A stretch of DNA of 64,000 nt from Novosphingobium rosa NBRC 15208 (GTDB lineage Bacteria > Pseudomonadota > Alphaproteobacteria > Sphingomonadales > Sphingomonadaceae), in assembly GCF_001598555.1 (NCBI RefSeq), contig NZ_BCZE01000021.1, forward strand, positions 62,001 through 126,000, written 5' to 3'. How positions within the stretch are numbered: position 1 is the stretch's first letter; each line of letters starts with the position of its first letter. The notes under the pieces are model-generated. The model searched no databases and was not told where the DNA came from. It saw nothing but the letters and a program-made list of their open reading frames with translations. The position numbers and the translations under genes were made by a program. Below are positions 35,328-44,281 of the stretch, one piece after another.

Positions 35328-35567
35328 GGGATCCCTTGCAGCGGGCAATCATTACAACATCATGTCCCCCTACCCCGGGCGCTACAGACAGGCCGCCAGC
35401 TTAACGGAGCGTGAACCTTAACGGATTGAAAGGGGGCGGGGCCGCGCAGGTGAGGCAGTTCGGCAGAATTGTGTCAGGCGGGCGGATTATGCGGGTGGTG
35501 GCGCTCCTGCTTTTTACGACCAAATGACGGTGGAAATGGCCCGCGCCTGCTGCTATCGGCATGGGCC

Positions 35568-35765
35568 ATGAGCACGCAGCCCGAAACCGTCACCACTCAC
35601 TCCCACCGCGTCAGCTGCGACGGGGCGACCGCCATCCGCACCACCGGGGGCTACACGCCGTCCGCGCTGGGCCACCCCAAGGTCTATCTGGAGATCGACG
35701 AGAAGGGCTTCGTCGAATGCCCCTATTGCGACAAGCGCTTCGTTCTCGCCGAAAGCGCTCACTGA
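35568..35765 (+). CDS. CHCC-type zinc-finger protein (NDUFS6-like)
   Basis: A 65-residue protein with the pattern VSCDG, LGHPKVYLEI and ECPYCDKRF: the Cys-His-Cys-Cys zinc ligands of the small family related to mitochondrial complex I subunit NDUFS6. In alphaproteobacteria this protein is small and often stands alone. The Met before STQPE is the sensible start; upstream sequence lacks domain content. tldD follows 61 bp downstream on the same strand. A complex I role is known for the mitochondrial relative and only inferred here. Confidence 0.85.
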   Translation: MSTQPETVTTHSHRVSCDGATAIRTTGGYTPSALGHPKVYLEIDEKGFVECPYCDKRFVLAESAH

Positions 35766-35826
35766 TCCACCGATACCACAGGCCTGCCCACTGGCGCGGC
35801 AGGCCTGCCAAGCCTATATCGGCGTG

Positions 35827-37254
35827 ATGACCTCTTCCGCCGATCCTCGCTCGCTCCTCTACCGTTCCGGCCAGCTGTCCCCCGATGAGGCGCGCCAACT
35901 GGCCCGTCAGACGCTGAGCGCCTGCGACGATGGCGAGTTGTTCCTGCAATTCGTCGCCTCCGAAAGCTTCACCTTCGACGACGGACGGCTGAAGACCGCC
36001 GATTACAGCCGCAATGCGGGCTTCGGCCTGCGCGGCGTTTCGGGCGAGATGACCGGCTTTGCTCATGCCAACGAAATCTCCGCCGCCGCCATTGCCCGCG
36101 CCGGGGAAACGCTGAGCCTGCTCGATCCGGCCAGGGGCCCGCTGGCCGCGCCTCCGCTGCGCACCAACCGCCATCTCTACACCGATGCCTCGCCGCTCGA
36201 CGGGATCGACTTCGCCCGCAAGGTGGCGCTGCTCGAGGCCATCGATGCCGCCGCCCGCGCCCGCGACCCGCGCGTGGTGCAGGTGACAGCGCATATCACC
36301 GGCAGCTGGAGCGTGGTGGAAATCGTCCGCCCCGACGCCGAGCCGATCACCGACATCCGCCCGCTGGTGCGCCTGAACATCTCCATCGTCGCCGAACAGA
36401 ACGGGCGGCGCGAGAGCGGCAGCTTCGGCATGGGCGGTCGCTATCTCTACGACGACCTTTTCGACCCCGCCGTGTGGAATCGCGGCATCGACGACGCGCT
36501 GCGTCAGGCGCTGGTCAATCTGGAGGCCGTTGCCGCCCCGGCGGGCGAATTCCCCGTGCTGCTGGCCCCCGGCTGGCCCGGCATCCTGCTGCATGAGGCC
36601 GTGGGCCACGGACTGGAGGGCGATTTCAACCGCAAGGGCACCAGCGCCTTCTCGGGCCGCATCGGCGAGCGGGTGGCCGCGCCCGGCGTCACCGTGGTGG
36701 ACGATGGCTCGCTCCATGCCCGGCGCGGCTCGCTCTCGATCGACGACGAGGGCACGCCGACTCAGGAAAATGTGCTGATCGAGGACGGCATCCTCAAGGG
36801 CTATATCCATGACCGCCTGAGCGCCCGGCTGATGGGCATGGCGCCCACCGGCAATGGCCGCCGCGAAAGCTTCGCCCATGCCCCCATGCCGCGCATGACC
36901 AACACCTATATGCGCGCGGGGAATGATGATCCGGCGGAGCTGCTGAGCCGCGTGAAGAACGGCATCTTCGCCAAGAGTTTCGGCGGCGGCCAGGTGGACA
37001 TCACCAGCGGCAAATTCGTCTTCTCCTGCACCGAGGCCTATCGCGTCGAGAACGGCAAGCTGGGCGCGCCGATCAAGGGCGCCACGCTGATCGGCGACGG
37101 CCCCTCGGTGCTGACCCGCGTGCTGGGTCTGGGCACCGATATGGAGCTGGACGAGGGCGTGGGCCTGTGCGGCAAGGGCGGCCAGTCCGTGGCGGCGGGC
37201 GTGGGCCAGCCCACCGTGCTGGTCGAGGCGCTGACGGTGGGTGGCACCGCTTAA
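35827..37254 (+). CDS. tldD: TldD metalloprotease subunit
   Basis: A 475-residue protein of the TldD/PmbA family. The metal-binding helix HEAVGHGLEGD is the family's HExxxH motif, and a SGKFVFSCTEAY segment supplies the third ligand. With PmbA/TldE it forms a protease that digests unfolded peptides and matures some modified peptides such as microcins, in the cytoplasm. tldE is not adjacent. The start ATG is preceded in frame by GTG (35824). Length and motifs are complete. Confidence 0.95.
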   Translation: MTSSADPRSLLYRSGQLSPDEARQLARQTLSACDDGELFLQFVASESFTFDDGRLKTADYSRNAGFGLRGVSGEMTGFAHANEISAAAIARAGETLSLLDPARGPLAAPPLRTNRHLYTDASPLDGIDFARKVALLEAIDAAARARDPRVVQVTAHITGSWSVVEIVRPDAEPITDIRPLVRLNISIVAEQNGRRESGSFGMGGRYLYDDLFDPAVWNRGIDDALRQALVNLEAVAAPAGEFPVLLAPGWPGILLHEAVGHGLEGDFNRKGTSAFSGRIGERVAAPGVTVVDDGSLHARRGSLSIDDEGTPTQENVLIEDGILKGYIHDRLSARLMGMAPTGNGRRESFAHAPMPRMTNTYMRAGNDDPAELLSRVKNGIFAKSFGGGQVDITSGKFVFSCTEAYRVENGKLGAPIKGATLIGDGPSVLTRVLGLGTDMELDEGVGLCGKGGQSVAAGVGQPTVLVEALTVGGTA

Positions 37255-37407
37255 GGCGGCAGAAGGAAGCCCGTAAATCCGCGCCTTTTCAGCCCTCATT
37301 CAGCATTGACGGTGTAAGCGTAAAGGCGGAAAAGAAACACGACCGAGACGGCGATCCGCCCCGGCCTTCCTGCGGTTTCCCCCCGCCGTTTTGAAAGGTC
37401 ATACCCG

Positions 37408-37839
37408 ATGAACCGCTCCACTTTCGCCCGTGCGCTGATGGCCTGCTCGGCAGGCGCCTTGCTGCTGGCCCAGCCGGTTTCGGCCCGTGAGGAGCTGACC
37501 GGCGAACAGCAGCTCACCAAGCTGCTGGGCAATCGCGTGCCCGGCAAGCCTGTCAGCTGCATCAATCTGATGGACGCCACCAACACCACCATCATCGACA
37601 AGACGGCCATCGTCTATTCGGCGGGCGCGGGCGTCTATTACGTCAACCGTCCGCAATGGCCCGAGCAGCTGGACGATGATTCGATCCTGGTCACCAAGAC
37701 CTGGGGCAGCCAGCTGTGCCGCCTCGACATGGTGCAGCTGCATGACCGCAGCGGCGGTTTCTGGCGCGGCACGGTGGGGCTGAACGATTTCGTGCCTTAT
37801 CGCATGCCGCCCAAGGACAAGGCGGCGAAGCACGGCTGA
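37408..37839 (+). CDS. Exported protein of unknown function
   Basis: A 143-residue protein with a clear Sec signal peptide (cleavage after PVSA). The mature part contains two Cys (SCINL, LCRLD) that could pair in the periplasm. I do not recognise a named domain; the style (short, TKLLGNRVPGKPVSC) is that of a conserved sphingomonad secreted protein. The gene is convergent with the TPP enzyme, with 4 bp between the stops. No operon partner is evident. Confidence 0.75.
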   Translation: MNRSTFARALMACSAGALLLAQPVSAREELTGEQQLTKLLGNRVPGKPVSCINLMDATNTTIIDKTAIVYSAGAGVYYVNRPQWPEQLDDDSILVTKTWGSQLCRLDMVQLHDRSGGFWRGTVGLNDFVPYRMPPKDKAAKHG

Positions 37840-37843
37840 CCGG

Positions 37844-39550
37844 TCAGCGCGCGGGAGCCATCCCGTCGGAATACCAGCTGGCCAGTTCGCCCCAGCCGGG
37901 CAGATCGCGGCCATTGGCCTGCGCATCGACCGCCACATGAATCACCACCGGGCCTTGCGCCGCTTGCGCTGCGGCAAAGGCGGCGGGGAGATCTGCGGCA
38001 TCCTCCACATGGATACCCTCCGCGCCGAAACCCCGGGCGATCCGGTCGAAACGCGTGGCCTTGCTCCATAGCGCGCCGGGGCGCGGAGCGTCCTCTCCCG
38101 ACTGCTGACGATAGGCCGCCGCTTCCAGCCCCCATTGATGATCGGCAGCCACCACGCAGACGATCTTCAACCCCAGCCGCACCGCTGTTTCCAACTCGGC
38201 GCCATGAAACAGCAGCGCGGAATCGCCGGTGAGCAACCACGCCGGGCGCGGGGCCATCCCCATCGCCCTTTCCGCCGCCAGAGCGCCGATGGCATAGGGC
38301 AGGCCCGTGCCCAGATGAGCAAAGGCGCGGCTCCACAGCACGCCGCCCTCATGCGTGCCGCCGCGCGAAAGCTGGAACAGCACCCCTGCCCCGCCGTCGC
38401 GCACCAGCAGCGCGTCGCGCGGCAGAGCCTCCATGGCCTCGCTGACCAGCCTTGCGGGGTGGATGGGCGCGGCGGGGTGGGCTTGCGCGGCGTCATCCCA
38501 TGCCACCACGCGCGCGGCCTCGGCCTGTTGCCAGCCGGGCAGGTCGACCCTCGTATTCAGCTTGGGAAGCTGCTGCTCCAGCAAACGAAGCGTCAGTTCA
38601 GCCTCGCCGGTCAGAGTGAGATCGATGGGGCGGTTGGCCTCCGGGGCTTCCCGATCCGCCGTGATGGCGATCCAGCGGCGCGCCTCATCTCCGGCTTTCC
38701 AGTGGCGACGGCGACCGAAATGCACCGTCTCGCCCAGCGCCGTGCCCACGGCCAGCACCAGATCGGACCGGGCGATAACCTCTCCCGCCACCGGGGAGAA
38801 GGCATAGGGAAAGCACTGCGGCCCCAGCCCGGGCAGCGCCGAAGCGCCGGGCGTCAACACAACCGGACAGCCCAGACGCCGCGCAAAACTGGCAGCCGCC
38901 GCGCGCGCCGCCGTGCTCAGCCCATGGCCGACCAGCAGCATGGGCGCCCTCGCCTGTTCGAGCAGGAAAGCGGCCTGCGCCAGCGTCTGCGGTTCGGGCG
39001 TGGCAGAGGTGGGCAGCGGCAGGATGGTGGTTTCGGCCTGCCCCAGCATGGCGGGGAAGGCGCAATCGAGATAGGCCGGGCCGGGCGTGCCGCTCAGCGC
39101 GGCATCCAGCGCCTCGGCGATGGTCTGGATCGCGTGCTTCGGGTCTTCGATCCGCGCGGCATGCTTCACCACGCCGGCCACCATCGCCATCTGGTCGCCA
39201 TATTGGAAACGCCCGCGCAGCTGCGGTTCGCGCAAGGCCCCGCGCGCGCCGCCCAGAAACAGCACCGGCGCTTTTTCCGCCAGAGCGCAGGCCATGGCGG
39301 GCAGCGCATTGGCCACCCCCGGCCCGGGCGACAGCGCTACCGCCACCGGCGCGCCGGTGAGCCGCGCCGCCGCCTCGGCCATAAAGCCGCCCGCCGCCTC
39401 GTGATGGGGCGAGAGCAGGGTGAAACCGCGCTGCTGCGCGCGCTGGAACAGCGCCAGAAAGGCCGGATCGGGAATGCCGACAAGGCAGCGCCCGCCGCGC
39501 GCCTCCAGCGCATCGAGGATCGCATCCGCCATGCCTGTCTGCCTCACCAT
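37844..39550 (-). CDS. Thiamine-pyrophosphate-dependent enzyme (acetolactate synthase-like)
   Basis: A 568-residue protein with the three TPP-enzyme domains. The N-terminal Glu that activates the cofactor is in PHHEAAGGFMAEA, and the central Rossmann-like domain spans about residues 190-320. The C-terminal cofactor block reads GDSALLFHGAELETAVRLG and then VVAADHQWG. In the canonical motif the first is GDG and the second has Asn-Asn, so both are altered and activity or metal binding may differ. Substrate unknown; relatives include acetolactate synthase and benzoylformate decarboxylase. AGAGGA lies just before the ATG. The frame stays open far upstream but without domain content. Confidence 0.82.
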   Translation of the reverse strand: MVRQTGMADAILDALEARGGRCLVGIPDPAFLALFQRAQQRGFTLLSPHHEAAGGFMAEAAARLTGAPVAVALSPGPGVANALPAMACALAEKAPVLFLGGARGALREPQLRGRFQYGDQMAMVAGVVKHAARIEDPKHAIQTIAEALDAALSGTPGPAYLDCAFPAMLGQAETTILPLPTSATPEPQTLAQAAFLLEQARAPMLLVGHGLSTAARAAAASFARRLGCPVVLTPGASALPGLGPQCFPYAFSPVAGEVIARSDLVLAVGTALGETVHFGRRRHWKAGDEARRWIAITADREAPEANRPIDLTLTGEAELTLRLLEQQLPKLNTRVDLPGWQQAEAARVVAWDDAAQAHPAAPIHPARLVSEAMEALPRDALLVRDGGAGVLFQLSRGGTHEGGVLWSRAFAHLGTGLPYAIGALAAERAMGMAPRPAWLLTGDSALLFHGAELETAVRLGLKIVCVVAADHQWGLEAAAYRQQSGEDAPRPGALWSKATRFDRIARGFGAEGIHVEDAADLPAAFAAAQAAQGPVVIHVAVDAQANGRDLPGWGELASWYSDGMAPAR

Positions 39551-39839
39551 TGCGTCCTCTGCCCTTACGGTTGAACAGCGGCTTGAACCGGCATCGCGCC
39601 GCCGCGTCAACCGATTACCGCAAGCTTGACAAACCACCTGCCGCAAGGCAGATGCGCCCCGCTTCCTGGGGAGTAGTCGCCCGCGCTTCTGACATGCGGG
39701 GTTCGCGTCAACACACTTGGCTTTCAGCCATGGCGCGCACGGCCTGACCGGCTTGACGAGACCATGAATGAGCACGTGTCCGGGCCGGGCATGGGCTGCA
39801 TTCATGCGTTCTGTCTTCCGGCCCCGGAGTTTTATACCC

Positions 39840-40862
39840 ATGTCCGCGACCTTACTGGCCATCTGGCCGAACATCGCCCTGCTGCTGGGATCAGCCGTGG
39901 TGATCTATCTGGCCTGCGAGTTCTTCGTGAACGGCGTGGAATGGGTCGGCCAGAAGATGGCGGTGGGGCAAAAGGCCACCGGCACCATTCTGGCAGCCTT
40001 CGGCACCGCCCTGCCCGAAAGCGTGGTGACGCTGGTGGCCGTGGCCTTTGGCGCGGGGGCAGCGTCCAAGGAACTGGGCGTGGGCGCGGCGTTGGGCGGC
40101 CCCTTGGCGCTCTCCACCATTGCCTATGCCACGGTGGGCTTTTCGCTGATCCTGTGCGGGCGGCATCTGCCCGTCACCGCCGCCGTGCGCGAGGAGTTCA
40201 GGCGCCTCAGCAAGGATCAGGTCTGGTTCATGGCGATCTTCGCCGCCAAGATCCTGCTGGGCGTGCTGGTCTTTGCGTGGAAGCCCTGGCTGGGTCTGGC
40301 GTTCCTTGCCGCCTATGCCTTCTATGTCCGTCAGGAAATGTCGGGCGAGAGCGAGGATGAAGAGGAAGAGCTGGAGCCGCTGAAGTTCCAGCCCAAAAGC
40401 GCCGAACCCGCCACCGCCATGGCCCTGTTCCAGACTCTGGCCGCGCTGGTGGTGATCTTCTTCGCCTCGCGCACGTTCGTGGCCCAGCTGGAGCATCTGG
40501 GCCCGGCGCTGGGCCTGCGCCCGCAATTGCTGGCGCTGCTGCTCAGCCCCATCGCCACCGAACTGCCCGAAACGATGAATGCCGTGATCTGGGTGAGGCA
40601 GGGCAAGTACCGTCTGGCGCTGGCCAACATTTCCGGCGCGATGATGATTCAGGCCACCATCCCCACCGCGCTGGGCCTGTTCTTCACCCCCTGGCACCTG
40701 AGCGCGCCCCTGCTGGTGGCCGCCGCCGCCACGATGAGCGCCATCCTGATCATGGCCATCGCCTTTGCGCGCGGGGCGATCAGCCGCTGGCTGCTGGCTG
40801 GCATGGGACTGCTCTATCCGATCTTCGCGCTGGTGATCGCCGTGCTGCATCTGGCGGGCTGA
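39840..40862 (+). CDS. CaCA-family sodium/calcium exchanger-like protein
   Basis: A 340-residue membrane protein with about ten TM segments. The two inverted alpha-repeats are visible as GTALPESVVTLVAVAFGAG near residue 55 and SPIATELPETMNAVI near residue 240, each with the acidic residue that binds the cation. A cytoplasmic acidic loop (SEDEEEELE) separates the halves. Family members swap Na+ or H+ for Ca2+ across the inner membrane. GGAG lies about 10 bp upstream of the chosen ATG. The substrate ion is inferred. Confidence 0.85.
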   Translation: MSATLLAIWPNIALLLGSAVVIYLACEFFVNGVEWVGQKMAVGQKATGTILAAFGTALPESVVTLVAVAFGAGAASKELGVGAALGGPLALSTIAYATVGFSLILCGRHLPVTAAVREEFRRLSKDQVWFMAIFAAKILLGVLVFAWKPWLGLAFLAAYAFYVRQEMSGESEDEEEELEPLKFQPKSAEPATAMALFQTLAALVVIFFASRTFVAQLEHLGPALGLRPQLLALLLSPIATELPETMNAVIWVRQGKYRLALANISGAMMIQATIPTALGLFFTPWHLSAPLLVAAAATMSAILIMAIAFARGAISRWLLAGMGLLYPIFALVIAVLHLAG

Positions 40863-41003
40863 GCGGGCAGCAGGCGGCGAGGGCGGACCTGAACGCAGGC
40901 CTGCTCTCGCCCGCGCAGGGCCAATATAAAAAGATTATAAAAATCTTGAAAAGCTTTCACCGCCTTAACCGTATATTTGCAGAAGCCGGGCCATTTCGAA
41001 GGC

Positions 41004-41795
41004 ATGACGCTCCCCCGGCCTGCCCCCCACCCCGGCCTGCGAATCGCCTCCCGCCTGCCTGAATTCGCAACGAAATTCACGCGGCGGGCGCGGCGGCGGC
41101 TGACGCGACTGCGCAAGGCGCAGGAGGGCGGCGTGGCCATCGAATTCGCCCTTGTCGCCCCAGCCTTTATTGCGCTGGTGCTGGGTATTCTCCACATAGC
41201 ACTGATCTATCTGGCCCAGCAGGGGCTGGAAAGCGCGGTGGAGAATGCCTCGCGTCTGGTGATGACCGGCTCGATCCAGAGCCTGACGGTCTCGGGCCAG
41301 ACCAGCCCGGGCCTGACCAAGGCCAGCGATTTCAAAAGCGCGGTCTGCAACGGCATTTCCGGCAAAAGCGCCGACACCGACGCCAATGGCAACCCCATCG
41401 CCGTCAGCTATGCCGGATCGCTGCCGCCCTTCCTGAGCTGCGACCGGCTGACGGTGAATGTGCAGGTGGTGCCCACCGGCTGCGCATCGCCCACCATCAC
41501 CGCGCCCACCTTAACCTACGACTCGAAAAGCGGCACGCTGACCGGCAGCAGCGCCGGTTACGGCACCATCAGCTGCGATGGCAAGACCAATGACGGCACC
41601 GGCATCGGCAGCACGCAGGGCAAGCTGGTGATCATGCAGCTGGCCTATCTCTGGCCCACGGTGGCCGGGCCGCTGGGGCTCAATTTCACCAACCCGTCCT
41701 ATGGCAACAACCGCATGATTCTGGCGACCTACACGTTCACCGTCGAACAGTATCTGTGCCCGGTCGACAGCACGGGGGCGACCAAGACATGCTGA
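41004..41795 (+). CDS. tadE: TadE/TadG-type pseudopilin-like protein 1
   Basis: A protein of about 263 residues. A basic N-terminus is followed by the TadE signature GGVAIEFALVAPAFIALVLGI with the conserved Glu after the cleavage-type Gly, then a single TM helix and a large secreted Ser/Thr/Gly-rich part with six Cys. TadE-like minor pseudopilins help build Flp adhesive pili. The start is uncertain: TTG at 40977 would add nine residues. It overlaps the next gene by 7 bp. No flp, tadA or secretin gene is in the window. Confidence 0.8.
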   Translation: MTLPRPAPHPGLRIASRLPEFATKFTRRARRRLTRLRKAQEGGVAIEFALVAPAFIALVLGILHIALIYLAQQGLESAVENASRLVMTGSIQSLTVSGQTSPGLTKASDFKSAVCNGISGKSADTDANGNPIAVSYAGSLPPFLSCDRLTVNVQVVPTGCASPTITAPTLTYDSKSGTLTGSSAGYGTISCDGKTNDGTGIGSTQGKLVIMQLAYLWPTVAGPLGLNFTNPSYGNNRMILATYTFTVEQYLCPVDSTGATKTC

Positions 41796-42370
41796 GGCGG
41801 CTGCTCCACAATGAGAGCGGCGTGGCCATGGTGGAATTCGCCATCGTGCTGCCCGTGCTGATCACGCTGTTCGTGAGCAGCTATGTGCTGTCCGACATGA
41901 TCTCCTGCCACCGCAAGGTGACGGCCACCACCCGCGCGCTGACCGATCTGGCCAGCCGCAGCATATCGCCCACCAGCACGCCCGACACCAGCACCGTCAC
42001 CACCTATATGAGCAGCGCGCAGCTGGTGATGACCCCCTTCGACACCACCAAGGCCACTGTCCAGATCGCGCAATTGCGCATCTGCGACACCTCTCACGCC
42101 TATGTGGTGTGGAGCCAGGCGCAAACCGGCAGCAGCGCGGTCACCCCCTCGCTCAAGGCCGGAGCGGTGGTCGACGTGCCGTCCGGGGTTATCAGTTCCT
42201 TCATGGTGCCCACCACCAGCAACGCCTGCGCCACCGGCGTGGCGGGCACCTCCGGCGCCTATCTGTTCTATGGTCAGGTCAGCTACGTCTACACGCCGGT
42301 GATCACCTACATGCGCAGTCTGGGCACCACCATGGCCGACCAGATCTACATGAGCCCCCGGCTCAACTGA
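41789..42370 (+). CDS. tadF: TadE-type pseudopilin-like protein 2
   Basis: A 193-residue protein beginning LHNESGVAMVEFAIVLPVLITLFV, the TadE/TadF pattern with the Glu five residues after the Gly and one TM helix. The remainder is secreted and Thr/Ser-rich. The start is set by overlap with the preceding gene. It is the middle gene of three; the next starts 29 bp downstream. The assignment as TadF rather than a second TadE is by position. Confidence 0.78.
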   Translation: MLRRLLHNESGVAMVEFAIVLPVLITLFVSSYVLSDMISCHRKVTATTRALTDLASRSISPTSTPDTSTVTTYMSSAQLVMTPFDTTKATVQIAQLRICDTSHAYVVWSQAQTGSSAVTPSLKAGAVVDVPSGVISSFMVPTTSNACATGVAGTSGAYLFYGQVSYVYTPVITYMRSLGTTMADQIYMSPRLN

Positions 42371-42399
42371 CGTTTCCCGAAAAAAGGCACAGCCCCCCG

Positions 42400-44124
42400 A
42401 TGCCCTCCCTGCCTGCCCGCCTGCCCGCTCACTGGCCCGACCGCCTTGTCGCCTTCCTGCGCCGCCTGCGCGCCGACCGGCGCGGCAATGTGCTGCTGAT
42501 GATGGGGGCCGCCTTGCCGCTGCTGCTGCTGGCGGTGGGCTTCGGCATCGATTACGCCCGCGCGCAAAGGCTGCAGACCAAGCTGGACGCCGCCGCCGAC
42601 GCCGCCGCCCTGGCCACGGTGGACCCCACGCTGCTGAACATCGACAATACGAACGGGCAGGTGAGCGCCGCCGCCGAAGCCATGTTCGACCAACAGGTCA
42701 AGGGGTTGGCCGGGCTGACCGTGATCTCGCGCCATGCCGATGTGAATGACAAGGCCGGGGGCAGTCTGGCCACCTTGCGCAAGACTACCTTCACCTACAC
42801 CGCCACCTCGGCCAACCTGTTCAGCGGCGTTCTGAGGATGACCAATCTGACGATCGGCGGTTCGGCGGTGGCCAGCGCCTCCACCCCGCCCAGCATGAAT
42901 TTCTACATCGCGATGGACAATTCGCCCTCGATGCTGCTGCCCACCACCCAGACCGGCATCGACAATCTGAAGGCGGGCGCCTGGTGGACGGGCGAGCCCT
43001 ATTACTTCAGCGGCGGCTCCCATGGCTGTGACTTTGCCTGCCACGCCACCAACATGCATGAATGGAACGCGGGCGTTTACGTGCTCGATGCCAGCCAGAA
43101 CAGCATCTACCTCAACAATCAGAGCAATTCCGGCACGGTGCCTTTCTACCGCCTGTCATGCGCCGGCGTCCTGACCGACAGCAACAACGCCAGCGTGGGA
43201 ACGAATGGCGTTCTGGTGAACGGCACCGGCAAGAGCGCCTCGAACGTCCCGACCTATTGCAACTACACCAAGACCATGAATCAGGCCAGAAATCCGGCGG
43301 ATAATCCGGTCTACATCAAATACACGCCGACCGGTTCCAGCACCACCAGCTATCTGTCGGTGAATTATCCGGACACATTCTGGCTGGCGCAGAACTACAC
43401 CTCCGTCAATCCGGGCGCCGCGCCGATCACGCTGCGCACCGATGCCGAGCGCGATGCCGCCGTGAACCTGATCCAATATGCCAACACCATCGAACAGCAA
43501 TATGCCAAGGCCAATGTGCCGCCCATCTACAAGATGCAGTTCTACACCTTCAACGCCAGCGGCACGCTGGGGGCTTTGTCGACCGATCCCTTCGGCACGA
43601 TGACCGATGTGTCCAAGCTGCAACTGGGCGCCAATTTCCCGACCGCCTCGTCACTGGTCCCGCTGCTGCCCGCAAGCGGCACCTACACCAGCTTCACCTC
43701 GATGCTCAACACCATGATGACCAAGTTCCCCGCCACGGCCGGCACGGGCACCCAGGCATCCCCGCAGAATGTGTTGATCATCATCACGGATGGCGCGGCG
43801 GATGAAACCTCTCCCTATCAGCAGTTCACCGATGCCAATGTTGCGCAATGCACCAAGATCAAAACGGATTCCAAGTATAAGGTGAAGATCGCTGTCCTTT
43901 ACACGCAATACATCAAGGAAACGGTCAATTACACCAACAACACCGGCTTCAACAATTTCGCCGCCAACAACATTCCCTATATTCAGCAGCAGCTGCAGGC
44001 CTGCTCCACCCAGAACTCGGACGGCACCTATCTGATGCAGACCGTCAGCACCGGCGGCGATATTTCCGCCGCGCTCAACACGCTGTTCGCCATGGCGGTG
44101 CAGTCCGCGCGGCTGGTGCAGTAA
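42400..44124 (+). CDS. tadG: TadG-like secreted von Willebrand A-domain protein
   Basis: A 574-residue protein. An N-terminal TM/TadE-like segment (RRGNVLLMMGAALPLLLLAV) is followed by a von Willebrand A domain: the metal-site motif DNSPS begins the domain near residue 170 and ITDGAADE lies near residue 465. TadG proteins sit outside the membrane and help Flp pilus biogenesis or adhesion. A large insert of 200-plus residues separates the two halves of the domain. Last gene of the three-gene unit; a palindromic repeat begins right at its stop codon. Confidence 0.85.
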   Translation: MPSLPARLPAHWPDRLVAFLRRLRADRRGNVLLMMGAALPLLLLAVGFGIDYARAQRLQTKLDAAADAAALATVDPTLLNIDNTNGQVSAAAEAMFDQQVKGLAGLTVISRHADVNDKAGGSLATLRKTTFTYTATSANLFSGVLRMTNLTIGGSAVASASTPPSMNFYIAMDNSPSMLLPTTQTGIDNLKAGAWWTGEPYYFSGGSHGCDFACHATNMHEWNAGVYVLDASQNSIYLNNQSNSGTVPFYRLSCAGVLTDSNNASVGTNGVLVNGTGKSASNVPTYCNYTKTMNQARNPADNPVYIKYTPTGSSTTSYLSVNYPDTFWLAQNYTSVNPGAAPITLRTDAERDAAVNLIQYANTIEQQYAKANVPPIYKMQFYTFNASGTLGALSTDPFGTMTDVSKLQLGANFPTASSLVPLLPASGTYTSFTSMLNTMMTKFPATAGTGTQASPQNVLIIITDGAADETSPYQQFTDANVAQCTKIKTDSKYKVKIAVLYTQYIKETVNYTNNTGFNNFAANNIPYIQQQLQACSTQNSDGTYLMQTVSTGGDISAALNTLFAMAVQSARLVQ

Positions 44125-44278
44125 GAGACTGTTTGGAAATCCGGCGAAGCCGGATTGACGGCACCAGCCCTCTCCCCCACCCGCCCACCCATAGAATACT
44201 GCCGTTGGGTGGCCGGGCGGGAGAGAGGGCTGGTACCGCACTGAAAATGCGCTTTCGCGCATGTTCCAAACCGGCTCT
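44124..44278. repeat. About 155-bp inverted-repeat element between tadG and mipA
   Basis: Ends AGAGACTGTTTGGAA and TTCCAAACCGGCTCT are imperfect reverse complements (12 of 15). Inside, a perfect 12-bp stem (44163-44174 / 44223-44234) extends into C-rich/G-rich arms. No coding. It looks like a small MITE-like or REP-like unit and fills the whole gap between two converging genes, so it may end both transcripts. Confidence 0.65.
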
Positions 44279-44281
44279 AGG

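Noticed and set aside
33849-35414. 521-residue frame opposite the glycosyltransferase
   Set aside because: Shadow frame rich in His/Gln/Gly; it also crosses the palindromic repeat.
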